A stretch of DNA of 64,000 nucleotides from assembly GCA_964016885.1 (NCBI GenBank), contig OZ024745.1:45587272-45651271 (forward strand), in the 5' to 3' direction. Below are positions 1 through 14,250 of the stretch, piece after piece. The notes under the pieces were generated by a model. That model saw only the letters and a list, made by a program, of their open reading frames with translations, did no database searches and was not told where the DNA came from. Both the position numbers and the translations under genes were made by a program. Positions within the stretch are counted from its first letter, which is position 1. Each line of letters starts with the position of its first letter. Source of the stretch: Eledone cirrhosa (lineage: Eukaryota > Mollusca > Cephalopoda > Octopoda > Eledonidae).

Positions 1-113
1 TGGAAAATTATTATACAAAATAATTTGTTAGTAAATATACCACGGATACACATTACACACACAAATATTTTGGAGAAGACAGGCAAAATTAGTTTGCATC
101 ATATTTAAACACA

Positions 114-194
<81 letters not shown>

Positions 195-842
195 GTGCAC
201 TTAGTATTGGCACATGCAAGTATGTAATATCATCTTTGAAGAAACCGATCCAGTTTGCATTGCATAACCAAAGAGATAATTGCACCGGATATTCAGTAAA
301 GCCATCTATATCTCTGCCGCTGTGAATTTTAATGTAATTTACAATAGCATTCGTAATATACTAAAACATAACTCCATCTGAAAGCAATTTAAGAACAAAT
401 TAAATCTAGTAGTTAGCTTTAGTAACTAACATGTTTTATCATTACTTTGTCTTGTTACATCATTATCATAATCTTCAGATCATATGCACTCTTTGAAATT
501 CCAGCTACTGCTTATACATATACCTCAAAGCCGCTTCTACTTAACCTTCGACTACATTCTTGCTTTAACAATCTACATTGGTATTTATAAACGCAATAAT
601 ACCGCCCCTACAATTAATCTTCTAACAAGACCCAGACTAATAATAATCATTAGTATTGCACTCTTCATCATTGTAATTCAACAGCAACATACGTACGTAC
701 AATCAAGTTGTAAGTTAGTATACTTATATACATACATGCACCATGGATTGATACATGGGTGACCCCCAAAAATGTATACATATTTTGATTAGAATGCTCT
801 TGAAGTGTGTTTTTATGGAACACCTTTTATGGACTCCAGAAA
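1..842. other. AT-rich sequence, no gene seen
   Basis: (TC)n(TA)n at 115-190. The 92-codon frame at 484-762 has no domain or coding character. Confidence 0.5.
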
Positions 843-893
843 TACCCGTCGAAACGGCTTGAGCTCTGCCGTCGGGGTCATCCCTTTTCCTAT
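843..893 (+). mobile_element. Single arm of the 48.0 kb fold-back family
   Basis: CCGTCGAAACGGCTTGAGCT then CTGCCGTCGGGGTCAT matches 48138-48170 closely and is followed by (TA)n, as there. Confidence 0.75.
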
Positions 894-903
894 ATATATA
901 TGT

Positions 904-1180
904 GAAGGCGCATGGCCTAGTAGGCTTGCAATCGAAAGGTTGTGAATTCAATTCTCGGACCGGGTGATGTGATGTTTCCTTGCGCAAGAAAGACATTTTA
1001 TTTCACGTTGCTCCAGTTTACTCTGCTGAAAATGAGTACCAGCAATAGGTGGAGGTTTAACGCTGCGATGGACTGGCGTCCTGTCCAGGAGGAAGTGTTG
1101 TACTCTCAGTCGCTTCACGCCATGAAACAGGGATAAGCACCGGCCAAATCAGCCTTCTGGCTTAAGACAGACTTTAGACT
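904..1180 (+). repeat. tRNA-derived SINE (family distinct from the TCGATAAAATAAAG type)
   Basis: Box A TGGCCTAGTAGG and box B GGTTGTGAATTCAATTC form a tRNA-like head. The body holds TTTCACGTTGCTCCAGTTTA and GTCGCTTCACGCCATGAAAC, then GGATAAGCACCGG. A reverse-orientation relative lies at 59385-59630. Confidence 0.75.
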
Positions 1181-1297
1181 TACGACCTGCCCGCCAAGCC
1201 AGTGGGATGGCGTCTTCGTAAGGCTAAAACTGCACGTGCTGTGACCAGCGGCGCCGAAGGGCGCCCGACAGACTGGTCAGTCAAGGTGATCAAGGTG

Positions 1298-1331
<34 letters not shown>

Positions 1332-1367
1332 TGCGAGAGGGATAGAGATACATATATGTATATATAG

Positions 1368-1434
<67 letters not shown>

Positions 1435-2731
1435 ACTTGTTTGTCTGTCTCCAATGTACTTAAAAGCCAGTGGACCAATCATGTTCAAACTTGACATGCA
1501 TACACACAACACACACACACGCACAAACAAATTTAACAAAAACCAAAGTATTAGTAAGTAGGAAAGAAGACATATACACATACATATACACACACATTGA
1601 GTGGTCTATACCAGCAAGCTTGCCTTTTGGGAACAGCACGAATCATCAAGAAGGTTACGGACAGTGATACATAAGACCACTGACGTGGTCCCCTCTCATA
1701 CAATATCCGGATTTTCAACACCTTATCTTGGAAAACAAACCTATAATAATTCTATATGGTGTTTTTTTTCTTCTGAGTAATAAGGCAAACAAACAAATAT
1801 CTATTAAGATATTTGGGTTATATTATTTCAAGCAAGTAGAAATATAACGACTCGAGAATCGAACACTATAGTACAAAAGCAAAGTTCCCGGTGTGAATTA
1901 AGTGATCTTTTCACCTCTAATTGACTTGATTCGTGTTACAGACATATGGGATCTTCGACTAACGAGAAAACCTCCTCTAAATAATAACTAGACCCGTAAG
2001 AATTAAGAGCCAAATCACCTTCAATTACACCCTACATTAACGCACACCTTCGCCGACTCAGACATGGTGTGTCTGAAAGATATTAAAGGATATGTTTAAC
2101 AAAGATTTTCTGAGACTATTTTCATACTATTAGTTAGAAATGTTACAGTTCCACGCGTAGTTTATTCCAACTATCCATTAAGTAATGGGATAGAATGGGA
2201 AGTTAACTTTTATATCTAAAAATTTTGAAACACTTTAACAATAACAAAATTATGATCACAAATATTTAATTTCAGTCTATAATTTCATTATAAATAGAAG
2301 ATTCATTAGTAATAATCAACATTTGAATCTTATAGCGAGACTAACATTCTGACATTTTATTCATTGTATTTCCTATTAAGTAGAGCAGTATCAGGCATGA
2401 TTAAAAACCTATTGTTTTCTGATCATTAAATAATCGACTAAAAGAATACAATGTCAAACTCGGAGATGGCTAATCAAAATTAATACATCACATTTTCATC
2501 GTATTACCGTCATTTGAATACAGAGTCATTAAATGTTAAGAAGTAATTCAGGTTTTCATTCATTCCTCATACGCATGGCTAGTTTAATTCTGATCAGTCA
2601 TGAAATATACGATTAGAAATTGAATGGTGGAGAGTTTCCTTAAACCCCATATGCACATATAGACCCATTCACATGTACTTGTACTTTTACATAACTACAT
2701 CTGTGTATCTGTTTGGGCGGGTGTGGGATAT

Positions 2732-2765
<34 letters not shown>

Positions 2766-3351
2766 GTATATTTGTGTGTGTATATGTAGTATGTGTGTAT
2801 GTGTATATGTAGTATGTATGTATGTGTATATGTATGATAGTATATATGTATATATGTATTATGTATGTATATAAATAATAGGAATGTTTACTAAAATATT
2901 TCTGTTCCATAATCGTTACAGACAACATCGTTATAAATACATTAAATTAATAAATAATAAAATATATAAAAACAACAGCAATACTCCAAACAACAAACAT
3001 CATTACAATAACCATGAGCAATAACGATATGGTTTAAGAACAATATAGAAACATAGCAACTAGAAAAATAAAATCATGGTTTAAATGAACATAAAAGGTA
3101 CTAGTCATTGAAATGCGTATTGTTGTTTGTCTAAACTCATTACATATGTATTTAAGACGTTTCTTTGTAAACCATCCCTTTGCGATTTACCATTAAACTT
3201 GTGGAATTTCTTCTTGTACTGCTATAAGTACACTATTTTCATGAAGGACCATGTACTAGATGGAAGTATGGTCGATTCCTTGTATTTTATGTTTTAATGC
3301 TCAACTAGGTTTTATTTAGCTTTTCTTGTTCTGAACCTAATTGATATTGAT

Positions 3352-3429
<78 letters not shown>

Positions 3430-4664
3430 ATATATATATTTGTGTATGTGTGTGTGTGTGTGTGTTTGTGTTATATTCGTTAAATAAACGTATAAATGCG
3501 CTTCAACACTAAAGTGTGATTCGATGATTTTATTGATCATGTTACCACCAACGCAATCTTGTAATTCTAAAACAAATCGAAGTTGTGACACGTGTCAACG
3601 GTATAAATCAATAACAAAGTTATTGGCATGGTGTATGCTCTAAAAAAAGTTTAGAAGCTGGCTTAAGGAAGGTGTGGCTATATTGAATTGTGAGCAAAAG
3701 AAAAGAATTTAACATTTACTTTCACTTTAAATGTATCAAATAACTCCTTTCTCATTGTCAAGGGTTACTATTGCTACTGCGTTAATTACAAGTATCTCCA
3801 GTTAGGTGGTCGGTAATATCTAATGGAAACAGAACAGAAATAGTCATGCATAATGCGGTGAATGCGATTTTCTCTTGTATATATTATTCAAATAGAAAAT
3901 TTCTTTGTTGAGGGTTTCTTTGGTAGTGCAAATTGTTTTAGTCTGAATATTTTAGGCATGAAGTAATTTTGACTTAATTGAAGACTAGTTTTAACAAACA
4001 TTGGAGCTTTCTGAATAGATGTATGTCATCACGGGTAATGATATGACTCTATATAATAGAATATTATAACCTATCAAGAAATCGAAAATGCTTTAGTATA
4101 TCCAATGGCCTGTATACTCTCCCACTTGTCAAATTGTATCTAGATTATCATTTCCCTTAGAGGGCATTTTCTGGATACACGTACCTTTCTCAATCAATAT
4201 TTAATCTGTGCGTTTGAAGATGATTACAGTTAGCGATTCATTCTGTTTTAAACCTAGATCTCCCACTCAGACTAAACGATTGAACATTCCCCTTCTTGAG
4301 TTCGAATGTTCCACCAGTATAAAATAGTTTATAAGTGGCCGTTACTGAATGTATTTAATATATATATATACATTCTTAAACCCTTTATCTACTACATCTC
4401 TCTTTATTTCTTGTAATGTTCTAACATCCATTATTCTGTTTGGTCATCTCCCACCACGTTTTGTTCACACTACTAAACTTTATTTACAGAATTCCAATAT
4501 ATATTTATCTTTTTTTCTCTGTCTGAAATGTTAGAATTGATTTGCAGTCTAACTTACTTCGTAAATAATATTGAACTGTGTTTTGCAGACTCAAGATTAG
4601 CACTTGTTTATTCGGAATCTAGTGATTTGGTTTAACAAAAGATAAATAATTGTTTCTAATTTTG
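1181..4664. other. Non-coding, microsatellites only
   Basis: (TA)/(GA)/(CA) blocks at 1300-1435, TACA/TGTA repeats 2730-2870 and a pure (CA)n at 3355-3427. GC-rich 1180-1290 follows a SINE and may be repeat-derived. No exon recognised. Confidence 0.5.
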
Positions 4665-4832
4665 GCAGAAGGCCAGCAATTATCCAGTGTATTACTGGTA
4701 CTTTATTTTATCGACCGCGTAAGGATGAAAGGCAAAGTTAACCTCAGCGGGATTTGAACTCAGAACGTAAAGGGACGTAGCTATGCTAGAAAGCATGGCG
4801 TCCGACCCTCTACCGATACTGCCAATCTACCA
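4665..4832 (-). repeat. Octopus-type tRNA-derived SINE
   Basis: Near full length. Reverse strand head GGTAGATTGGCAGTATCGGT, box B GAGTTCAAATCCC, body CCTTACGCGGTCGATAAAAT and tail CTGGATAATTGCTGGCCTT. Confidence 0.9.
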
Positions 4833-4954
4833 AAAGATAAATAATGTAGGCTTTATTGTAACTTTTTACACTGGCGGAAACTCTCGTCACATGGTTTCAA
4901 TTTGCATCTTCGTCGATATCTTAGAATTAATTATCTTAGATATAATGATGGTTG

Positions 4955-5155
4955 ATTGGTAGATTTGTTAGATCACTAGGTCTGTAGATGGTCAGAGGCA
5001 GTAGAGCGTCAGACAAATGTTTTTCATTATTTTTACGTCCCTTTATATGCTGATTTTAAATCCTTCCGAATTCAAATGTGACTTTCATCCTTCTGGGGTT
5101 GGTTCACACTACTTTCCGCCTATCCCGAATTGCTGACATTGTGCTTAAAACAGAA
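4955..5155 (+). repeat. Diverged octopus-type SINE
   Basis: GGTCAGAGGCAGTAGAGCGTCAGACAAA, TTTACGTCCCTTTATATG and a CTTTCATCCTTCTGGGGTTG body are recognisable but heavily mutated. Confidence 0.6.
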
Positions 5156-5829
5156 AATATTATCTTATATAAAGCATTACGGTAGCGACAGAAGGATAAA
5201 CTGAAGACCTTTTGACCAATAGGTCAACATCGTATTCACCTGTCAGCAGTTGACTTCTAATGCGTTTAGCAGCAGAAAATGACTTAGACTGGCTAAAAAC
5301 TTGTAGAATGTAAAACTACAATAATAAATCGATATCTAGTTACTGATCCAGTATTTTAATAAAGTATGTGGATATTCGATATATTGATTGTATATGCAGG
5401 TGTAGAGTTATATTTATATGTATTGTTTTTTTTTATGTTTTCACTCCTTTCTGTTAATGTTACCAACAAGTCAAGTGAAATTATTTAACTATGAATTAAT
5501 ACAGCTTGATGGGAACTTGGTATTGCTAGTTTTAAAAAACACAAAGCGATATCCATACAGTCACAGCATGCTATTCAACGAGAGGTGGACAATGTCCAAC
5601 TTAAAATTTTTTATACTCAACGAAATCTATCTATATTCCCTTGTGTTGATCAAGATATTATCGTGTTATGTTTTAGGTATGAATGTCAATTGAATGAAAG
5701 AATGCATGTATGTAAAAATGAATAGATTTAACGATGAATGGTTTAATACATAAATCAGAAGATTGAGTAGAAAAATGAATGGCCTATTGAATGAGTGTGT
5801 AATCAATGCATTAGGTTAGACATGGACAC

Positions 5830-5914
<85 letters not shown>

Positions 5915-6394
5915 CACGTAAATGCATCAGTTGAGCTATGTTAAAGAATAAATGAAAACAAATTAGATTTGTTTTTAAGATAACAATGTAATAAATAAAC
6001 GTAGAGAACATTATATTACAAAATTGTTGGTTACCATTGTTTTCAAATAATAAAATAACCATGAATTAGATATATAGTATCACTTTGAAAACATTCACTT
6101 TACTTCGCTATTACACTCCTTATGAACACATTCAGTACTACAATGTATTTATCTTCCAAAAACTTATGAGTTACTGGAATGTTTTCATATGCCTGGTTTC
6201 CATTTATCGCTTATACTGTCAGCGGAAATGTTGGTGTATTTGCATGATCTGTGAAGCGATATTGCTCTCATGATGAAGTTTGCATTAATTGACGCCACAC
6301 TTCACCGCTCTATGTTCCAATAATGTCATACCTCCTCTCTCTCATTCTGTTTCCCGGATCTTCTCTCTTCCTCTTACTATATATATATATATTT
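5156..6394. other. Non-coding AT-rich sequence
   Basis: Contains (CA)n(TA)n at 5823-5915. ORFs at 5418-5693 and 6085-6273 show no recognisable domain or splice context. Confidence 0.45.
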
Positions 6395-6540
6395 AAAAGA
6401 TAAACAAGGTTCAATGAATACATCAAAGAATGAGTTTTACAATAGATTCGAAGCACTAAACTGAAAAAAGGTTTTCCAGAGTTATTAATATTAATTCAAA
6501 ATATTAACAAAATAGATATTCTTGTGATCAAGTATATTTT

Positions 6541-6600
6541 ATTATACATATTTTAGAGGTACTTAGTTAAGTTCAACAGTACGTTCTCATCAGATAAAAT
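6541..6600 (-). ncRNA. Degenerate hammerhead-like motif of the second PLE family
   Basis: On the minus strand CTGATGA (rc of 6583-6589) is followed by a helix GTACT/AGTAC and then CTCTAAAA where GAAA is expected. The related copy at 50227-50252 keeps CTGATGA and GAAA. A convincing helix I is not visible in either. Confidence 0.35.
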
Positions 6601-8522
6601 AAGATGATGCATGACATACCCTGACATAGTAGATGGTTAAGATTCAGTCATGGTAGTGATTAACATATGACAAAACTCAATATTTATATCCTAATATTGA
6701 GAACATGAGAAAAATATTTAATACAAACAATAGAGAGGGTGCGTGTAATACAGCTTAAAAAATACATGGCATCAATATAACAGTTAACAAATTTTTTTTT
6801 TTTTTTTAAACTACTGAAGAAAGAGGAAAGAAAGGAAAGCATAGAGGAAGAAACAGCTGATGTGATAATATATTTAGTAGGTGCCTCGAAAAACAAATGA
6901 AAGATGATTAAAGAGAGAGAGAGACAAAGGGGAGTAATTTATGTTCAAGTTTATAGACAGTTATCCATATATGCAATATATATCCAAATTTATTTAGTTG
7001 ACCGTTAATATTCAAAATATTTAATTTAAGTTATTTCAGAGTAATGAGTAATATTTTAGGTTTTAAAAGTTAATAGGTATTTGTATTAATATTATATTAT
7101 ACTATCAAGTTTAATTTCTAAAAGTCAAATTTTATGAAAACAAATTTAAAGGATTTACGAAACACGAGAAAGAAAATATATACTGCTTTTATACCCTCAC
7201 TAAGGTAATCTTTACCAAAATTATTTATAATATTGACAACAGTTTATATAATATAATTTATAAAATAATTATAGTTATAATTATTAAAGAATTTAAGATT
7301 AAATAGTTTGTGTGCCTAAAGGATCAACCGGCCTTATAATTAAACTTAAAGAAGTCTGAATTTTTAATTATATAAACGTGTTAATCAAAATATATACAAG
7401 GATTATAATGTCTAAAGACTTAAGGTGATACCTTTCAAATATATATAATATAATACAATAATACAATATAGTAAATAGGTTACTGAAAATATTGTTAAAA
7501 AAATATATATAGTTAAAATATATTGTTAAAAATATTGTTAAAAAATTAATGTTTTATATCAATTATTTTCATTTAGTTGATATATACTATAAACATATAA
7601 GTCAAAACTACATGAGTCCTAATGATAGGGGCTAGATACAAAATAAATATAAAAATACAAATAAAAATAATGAATTGTTTGTTAAACTTAAAAATGCCCA
7701 ATATTAAAAATATATTATATATGTAATAGGGTTTTAATATATAGTAGACAAAAGATACGTCTAAAATATTTTAGCGAATGTGATAGAAAGAGGAGCTAAA
7801 TATTTGAAAATGCCGAAGGTAATCTAAATTTAATTAAAATAAATTAAATTAAATTATATTAAATTAAGTAATACTCATTATATAAATTCGAACTTCCAGG
7901 GAATATCAAACACTTATAACAATATAGAGTCATTTGAGTATCTAAATTATTTATAAATGTAACTACGAGTATGTTATTATACTAGATAAACATATTTGTA
8001 CAACTTTATATAGAGATTATTATAGGTATTAATGAAACAGTATAATCATTATTAGTAATGCTATAATTGTAGTTTTACCTCCAGTTCAGTGGAGAGAGAG
8101 ACCAATATTTGTCGACTATTATGGTTTGTTATATTTATACCTAGATATATATAAAAAATAAATAAATGCCAATCTAACTTTCTGAGTCCCCAAAACATAC
8201 TCAAAATGAGTAAAATATGCAAACGCATGAATGATCCACAGTTCAATTATAATCGGTAAATTTACAAGTTAAATATCCAAATTATATATTTAAAACAGAG
8301 ACAGATAAATAAAGATCCGAATCAAAAATTATAAATATCTAAAAAAATCCTAAAGTGTGCATATTTATCAAGTAAACAAGTTATCAACAGAGGATCCTTA
8401 ATTCTAACATTAATTCTATCATAAATGATTAGAAGATAAAGCATTATTAAAGTTTTATAAACCGTTATGACTTTTTAGGCCCAACATTTAATAAAAGACG
8501 TCAAAAATTAAGGCCTGATTGT

Positions 8523-9860
8523 TTAGTGTTTTTTCCTGACTTTTTGCGAGGCTTGGAATGTAGACAAAGCTTTATGAAGGCAGTTTGAGAATAATTCACT
8601 TTTTTTGTTAATTAAGTTTTCATAATAATTAATTATTAATAGGGTCTCCTTTGTGCAGAGGTTGCAGTTAGTTGATAATGACGAGTTCGTGTATATTTTA
8701 CTATTACAAAGCTTCGCCCAAAAGATCGAGTATTTTAAATTTTTGTCTTTTAATGACCATATAAGTTGTGATAAAGAAGTCGAAGACTTCCTATTAAAAT
8801 TCGAAAATGAGCATTTGTGATTCGCAATTATCGATTTAAATGTCGAAGAAGTTGCCCCTATATAGTTGTATGTGTTGTTATTTCTTTTTACGGTGCATTT
8901 ATACACCATATTTCTATCCAGACAATTATTTTGCAGAGGACAATCTAGTTTAATTCTACAATTACATTTCGATGTATTATTATTTATATTAACACTATTA
9001 TTAATAGCATTATGTTGATTTTGGTTTAGAGTTATACTATTTAGTTTAGCGATGTTTTGGGCCATATGCATAGTTGTAGAATAAGAAAGTTTAATTGTGT
9101 GTCTATTAAATATGGAGTGGTATTTATGTTGACTAGGGAAGGAACTATCTAAAGCTTTAAAAAATAGATTAGCTATTGGTGTTCTTACTGCTAATGAAGC
9201 AGGGGGGGGGGGGGCAAACCATATAACTGATTTAGTTCTGGTTCTTTTCCCCGATTTACTCACAGTACAGGTGTTTGAATTATAATTATTAGAATTTTTA
9301 GAATTTCGTTTATATATGCCATTATTTTTATCAGGATTAAGACTCGGATTATTATTGTCTATATATTCTATATTATTTTTATAACCTGCCTTTCTTACCG
9401 CATCATTGTAATATCCTGCTTTTTCATCAAATATTGATTTATTGGCAGATATTCTAGTTATGCGTTTCTGTACACTATTTACAATTGCGTTTTTCACAGA
9501 TTTAGGGTGATTAGAGTAATAACTAACGTAATTTAAGTTTTCATTGGGCTTATGGAAAGGGTAATAAAAATCAGAGTTTAAGTTAAGGGTAACATCAAGA
9601 AATTAACTATTTTGGTTCCACTTTCTACCTTTGGTTTAAGGTCGTAATTTTTAAAGAATTCAATTATATTTTTCTTTACCCTATTTAGTTCTGTATTGTT
9701 GTGTTTAACAACCGTAAATAAAATATCGTCCCTATATAAACCACCGGTAACTCCGGCAGTTTTCTATTTATCATATTTAACATCAAAATCCCCAGAAGAT
9801 CCGTGACTTGCGCTGAGTCCGATGATCCCATGGTAATGTCGAAGTTTCCATTTCTATCTG
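8523..9860 (-). pseudogene. PLE polyprotein remnant (RT C-terminus and GIY-YIG), frameshifted
   Basis: Reading the minus strand from 9860, WTRSDRNGNFDITMGSSDSA aligns with the RT block WIKKSNGTPFDVSMGASDSA of the intact element, so the upstream RT is truncated. A frameshift follows near 9745, then GGLYRDD (motif C intact) and LDVTLNL-like sequence, another break near 9600, and a 324-residue open stretch (9497-8523). The last holds PIANLFF, CNCRIKLDCPLQNNCL, VYKC, YIG and the CNLC..E segment. In the nuclease the catalytic arginine is lost: TFKSII replaces SFKQRL. A G10 run at 9207-9216 lies within the frame. The copy is not functional. Confidence 0.9.
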
Positions 9861-9957
9861 AGCGGGTCCAATTTTTTAAACTGTTATATTGATGCCATGT
9901 ATTACACGCTGTATTACACGCACCCTCTCTATTGTTTGTATTATATATTTTTCTCAA

Positions 9958-10104
9958 TATGCTCCGAAATCAATAGACGTGTCCGAGAAACCTGCGAGGA
10001 ACTTGCTAGTCTAGAGTCAGGTCGATCCGCACACAGATCGCACCTCGAGCTGTTCGCCGGAGAAACATTTGTAACACACTAAATTGAGTTCCGATGCATC
10101 ACTG

Positions 10105-10106
<2 letters not shown>
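9958..10106 (+). mobile_element. Single arm of the 36.3/45.6 kb fold-back family
   Basis: CACCTCGAGCTGTTCGCCGG then AGAAACATTTGTAACACACT and GATGCATCACTGAT match the right arm at 36640-36700. The complementary arm is mostly missing. It abuts the decayed PLE on the left and a 72-base (TA)n on the right. Confidence 0.65.
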
Positions 10107-10180
<74 letters not shown>

Positions 10181-12123
10181 CTGATTTTGGCACAAGTCCA
10201 GCAATTTGGCGGGGAAGGGAAAGTCGGTTATTACTTAACTAAAATTTTTACGGAAACTTAATGCAGATATAACTACCATTTTCGAAATAGAAATATTCGC
10301 TGCAAAAGGAAAAAGGTGTGATGTGTAAACATTTAAAACTATTCCTTGGTACAGATACGTGATACAAGATAGTATCCTGATGCACTTCAAACATTATCAG
10401 AATATAACTACCCGTATGATTCTGTGTATGGATGAATATTTCTATAACCACTCCATATATATCTTACAGAATATAGAAAATACATAATCAATATTTATAC
10501 TAGAACACAGTATACATTTGAAGATTTTAAATCAAATTTAATATGAGTCTAAATATGTTTTTGTTTTAATTAGAAACCTTTGTGTGAAAAGAATAACTTG
10601 AAGTGCAAAACCCTTCAACGATCCCTCCCTCTCCGAATATAGAAATACAGAACAGATTATCTCGATGAATTTCAGATATAATTGTCCCCGTGAGAGGATA
10701 ACTGTCCCTATGATTCTGTGTAGGTTGCACCTACATTTAGTTTAAAACCTGATGAAACCGAATATTACTGATTCAAATACCAATTGCTTTAGGGTTTTTA
10801 TAATGGATGACTGATTGCAATAGGTATTTATAATGGATGACTGACGTAAGGTTGGATGAAATAGTGCCACCAGACTAAAACTTAAATATGGAGGTGTTTT
10901 GGACTCTTCATTCGTGATAATTCGTCGTGTAAAAGGATATCGCTGCTTGGGTGAACGTAAAAAAGCAGAAAATATCCAGGCCAGTTGGAGATTGATACAC
11001 GTACGTTGTTTCATACTAGAAGTGCCTCATCAGGTTCAACCAAATTGCTGTAAGTATCAAGGGCATCATGCTAGCGTGATTCAGAGAAAAATTTAGTTTG
11101 ATGATGCAACGGATATAGAGGATTTTGTTCAAACAAATATCAATAGATATAGTGAACTAGAGACTTGCAAATTGTGAGTGAAGTATTCTATGTTAACCAC
11201 TCAACCATTATGAAAGTATGAATCTACCATCTAGACAGACAGAACTACCGAAATATAAATAATATCATTTGCTTTGGAGATCCATCATGCCATTTTTATC
11301 AATTCTTCTTTAAATAAAGAACGAAATCAATTGACAAAATTGTATGTTTTATTATGCGACATGAAAGCATCGTTATGAAAGTGACAGCAAATAATCAAAA
11401 GGCATTTGTAAACATAGGTAACAGTTTCCACTGGTATATGACATTTCCAAAGCGCAGATAGATACTTACCGCAACACTTACATTTGTCAGACAGGGCAAA
11501 TACACTTTCCACATTAGTTTTCAATATCATCAGTGTTTTCTTAAATATACTTTGTATACTCTGGCTGGTTCAGCATAGCTGCATAGACTTTCAGTTTCTA
11601 AGTTAAAAATATATTTATTGTTGAAAAGGCATACACAATGATGAAAGTATTTTTTTAAAAATGAGATTTAAATAATAAACAGGAAGAGGGGAAAGCAAAA
11701 AACGGTGGAGAAATATGGTTAAATATTTGAATCTGCTCTATTAGCTAAATACCAAATAATGTACATGGAATATCGATTGTAAAATATATTCGAATTCTTG
11801 AGAGCAATAGTTCTCCATCTACTGGAATGATATATTCTAGCAAGCCAGTTTGTATATATGCTACTCAAAACATGATACATATCATAGTTTTAGGTAAAAG
11901 ATAATCACTGAAAATCATAACCAACAGATTGAAGCAATCAGTTATTTACGATTCACCGGTGCTATGCTTGCTAAGAGATGTTCATCACTTTATCATGGCC
12001 TTTAAACTGTCTTATGAGAGTCACGAATATATCATGGTTTAACTGTTGACCTGATACACATAAAAATATTGTAATATATATATCTTTTCTTTATCTCCGC
12101 TCGTCTCCCTCGTTGTCTTTCTC
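10107..12123. other. Non-coding sequence with decayed repeat
   Basis: Pure (TA)n at 10107-10178, a short direct repeat TTTATAATGGATGACTGA at 10797 and 10827, and the decayed hammerhead at 11024. No gene seen. Confidence 0.45.
11024..11050 (-). ncRNA. Hammerhead-like motif (decayed)
   Basis: The minus strand reads ACCTGATGAGGCACTTCTAGTATGAAACAACGTACGTG in part: CTGATGA, GCACT-TCT-AGTAT (one mismatch and one wobble) and GAAAC followed by an AACGTACGT near-palindrome. The pattern matches the other candidates. Helix I is not adjacent. Confidence 0.4.
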
Positions 12124-12438
<315 letters not shown>

Positions 12439-12854
12439 ACGAGCTGTTATTCTGAAGTTTCTCTTGCGTTTTATAGGTTCCTCAGACAGTTGTGTTTATT
12501 TTATGTATATAGTTGGGTCTGAGTCTATATGTGCTGTTTGCATGCATATTTCAAGGACACAGCTGAACTAAAATTATGAAAATGATTTATGGATTCGAAT
12601 CACTATATATCAAAGGCACTCTACTGTTTTCTCCATCTCTGCCCAACAATATTTAGAAACTTTCAAATACTTTCATCGAACATATAAAATATACGTACTA
12701 TTTTGATAGTTGACCAGGATTCTAGTTCTGATAATTACTTATTTGTTAATGTATTTTTTTATTTCATACTTATCTTTTATTCGCGGTCACGTATCTATTA
12801 CCACGCTGTTGTAAATAAATATGAAAACAATGTTTGATATGATAATGATTTATA

Positions 12855-13065
12855 CTATAGGCACAAGGTCAGCAATTTTGGGGGAGGGGAAGTCGATCAT
12901 ACCGACCCTTGTATTTTAATGGTACTTTATTTTATCGGCCTTAGAGGGACAAAATGCAAAATTGACCTAGGCAGGATTTGAATCCAGAATTTAATGTGGC
13001 GAAACAAATACCACAAAGTATATGTCCGACGACTTGTAGACTTTGCCAAGCCACCGTCCTGAGTA
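12855..13065 (-). repeat. Octopus-type SINE (longer variant)
   Basis: The reverse strand keeps ATAAAATAAAGTACCA, the TCGACTTCCCCTCCCCCAAAATTGCTG variant tail and a diverged head. Confidence 0.8.
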
Positions 13066-13779
13066 ACGTTATAATAAGAAACACTTCTAAACAAATGTTA
13101 AAATACATCCAGCTGTAGGTTTGTGGTTTTGTGTAAAGATAATTTGGGGCATTAAATGCCTTGATTCTAAGATACTTTAGCGCACGCAAGATAGTCGATA
13201 GCCATTAGGTTGTTACAGTTCAAATGATTCATTAGTTTTTGATTATTTGTTACTGTGTTTCTAGACACTTTACTTCGATGTCTCTCTCCTTGGTCTTACT
13301 CCGGGAAATTATCGATTTGTTAACGATACAAAACTGCTTAGCTCACCACTTCAGATTATTAGTTGACAGATCGAACTGTTTTTCTTTTGTCAAATGCCAG
13401 TACTTGTATTTCATATGTTTTGCTTCCCAGTCGTTTATAACTGTTTTGTGAAAATATAACTATAGATAATACATACAAATACACATCCTTTATTCCTTAT
13501 TTCATTATTATAATTGATATCATGCTTACTTGTCAGATAAATATTGTAGATGTGTGATAATATTCTCGTAGGCCGGTTCCATGTCTATTTGGAATATTTA
13601 CACGTATATGACAGACTGGTTAGAATTACAAACAAGACTCCTTGTGATATTTAGCTTGGCTTTATTGAGTTCAACTTTACCTTGCATTCGTCAAATAAAG
13701 TACCGTCAAACTACTGGCGTCGATGTAATTGATAACTTCCTCCTCCTCACAAAATATTTGGGCCTTGTGACTGTGTTGG

Positions 13780-14250
13780 CAGTGATTATTATTGTTCGAT
13801 TAGCAGGTCCTAAAGCATCGGACATAATGTCTTACGTTATTTTATTACACATTCGGACAAGATCTTGCTTCTTGGAGATTTCAATCCACGTGTGGGAAAG
13901 GATGACTACATTTGGAGTGTTTTAGGACGTCGGAGTGTTGGCACGATGAATGCTAATGAGCTTCTCCATTTGCAATTATGCACTGAGTTTGAGTGAGTTG
14001 GTCGTGTGCAATACATTTCTTTTCGGCATTTTGAACATCAAGTGGTCCTCTTACACACCTGATACTGCTGTTTTTGAAAAAGCAGGCAGAACCTGTATTA
14101 AGAAGAGGTTAATTATGAACTTGATGCGTTGGGCTGGTCACGCGGTCAAGATGGAAGGCTGCCTAAATAGACACAAGCCATTTCAAGTGCCATATCTGTG
14201 AACGTGCTTGCAAAACAACAGCTAGTCTGAAACGTCCCCTTCCTTGCACA
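13780..14250 (+). pseudogene. LINE remnant: APE endonuclease joined to the ORF2 C-terminus
   Basis: 13856-13996 encodes DKILLLGDFNPRVGKDDYIW, the GDFN catalytic block of an APE-type LINE endonuclease. A frameshift follows, then ELVVCNTFLF, and almost immediately MRWAGHAVKMEG and a zinc finger HFKCHICERACKTTASLK, which belong to the ORF2 C-terminus. The reverse transcriptase between them has been deleted. Confidence 0.75.

Larger units (their letters stand above)
6395..9960 (-). mobile_element. Second Penelope-like family, decayed, with inverted ends
   Basis: A PLE remnant on the minus strand. A run of about 90 bases at 6705-6795 (AATACAAACAATAGAGAGGG then TGCGTGTAATACAG and CATGGCATCAATATAACAGTT) is repeated in inverted orientation at 9865-9957, bounding the coding remnant. 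The low-coordinate tip 6395-6480 matches, inverted, 51195-51290. The 6.8-8.5 kb interval is extremely AT-rich, ORF-free sequence that aligns piecewise with 50.4-51.2 kb and is interpreted as 3' untranslated sequence. Confidence 0.75.

Noticed and set aside
13239..13451. 70-codon ORF
   Set aside because: AT-rich composition typical of the surrounding non-coding DNA, with no domain.
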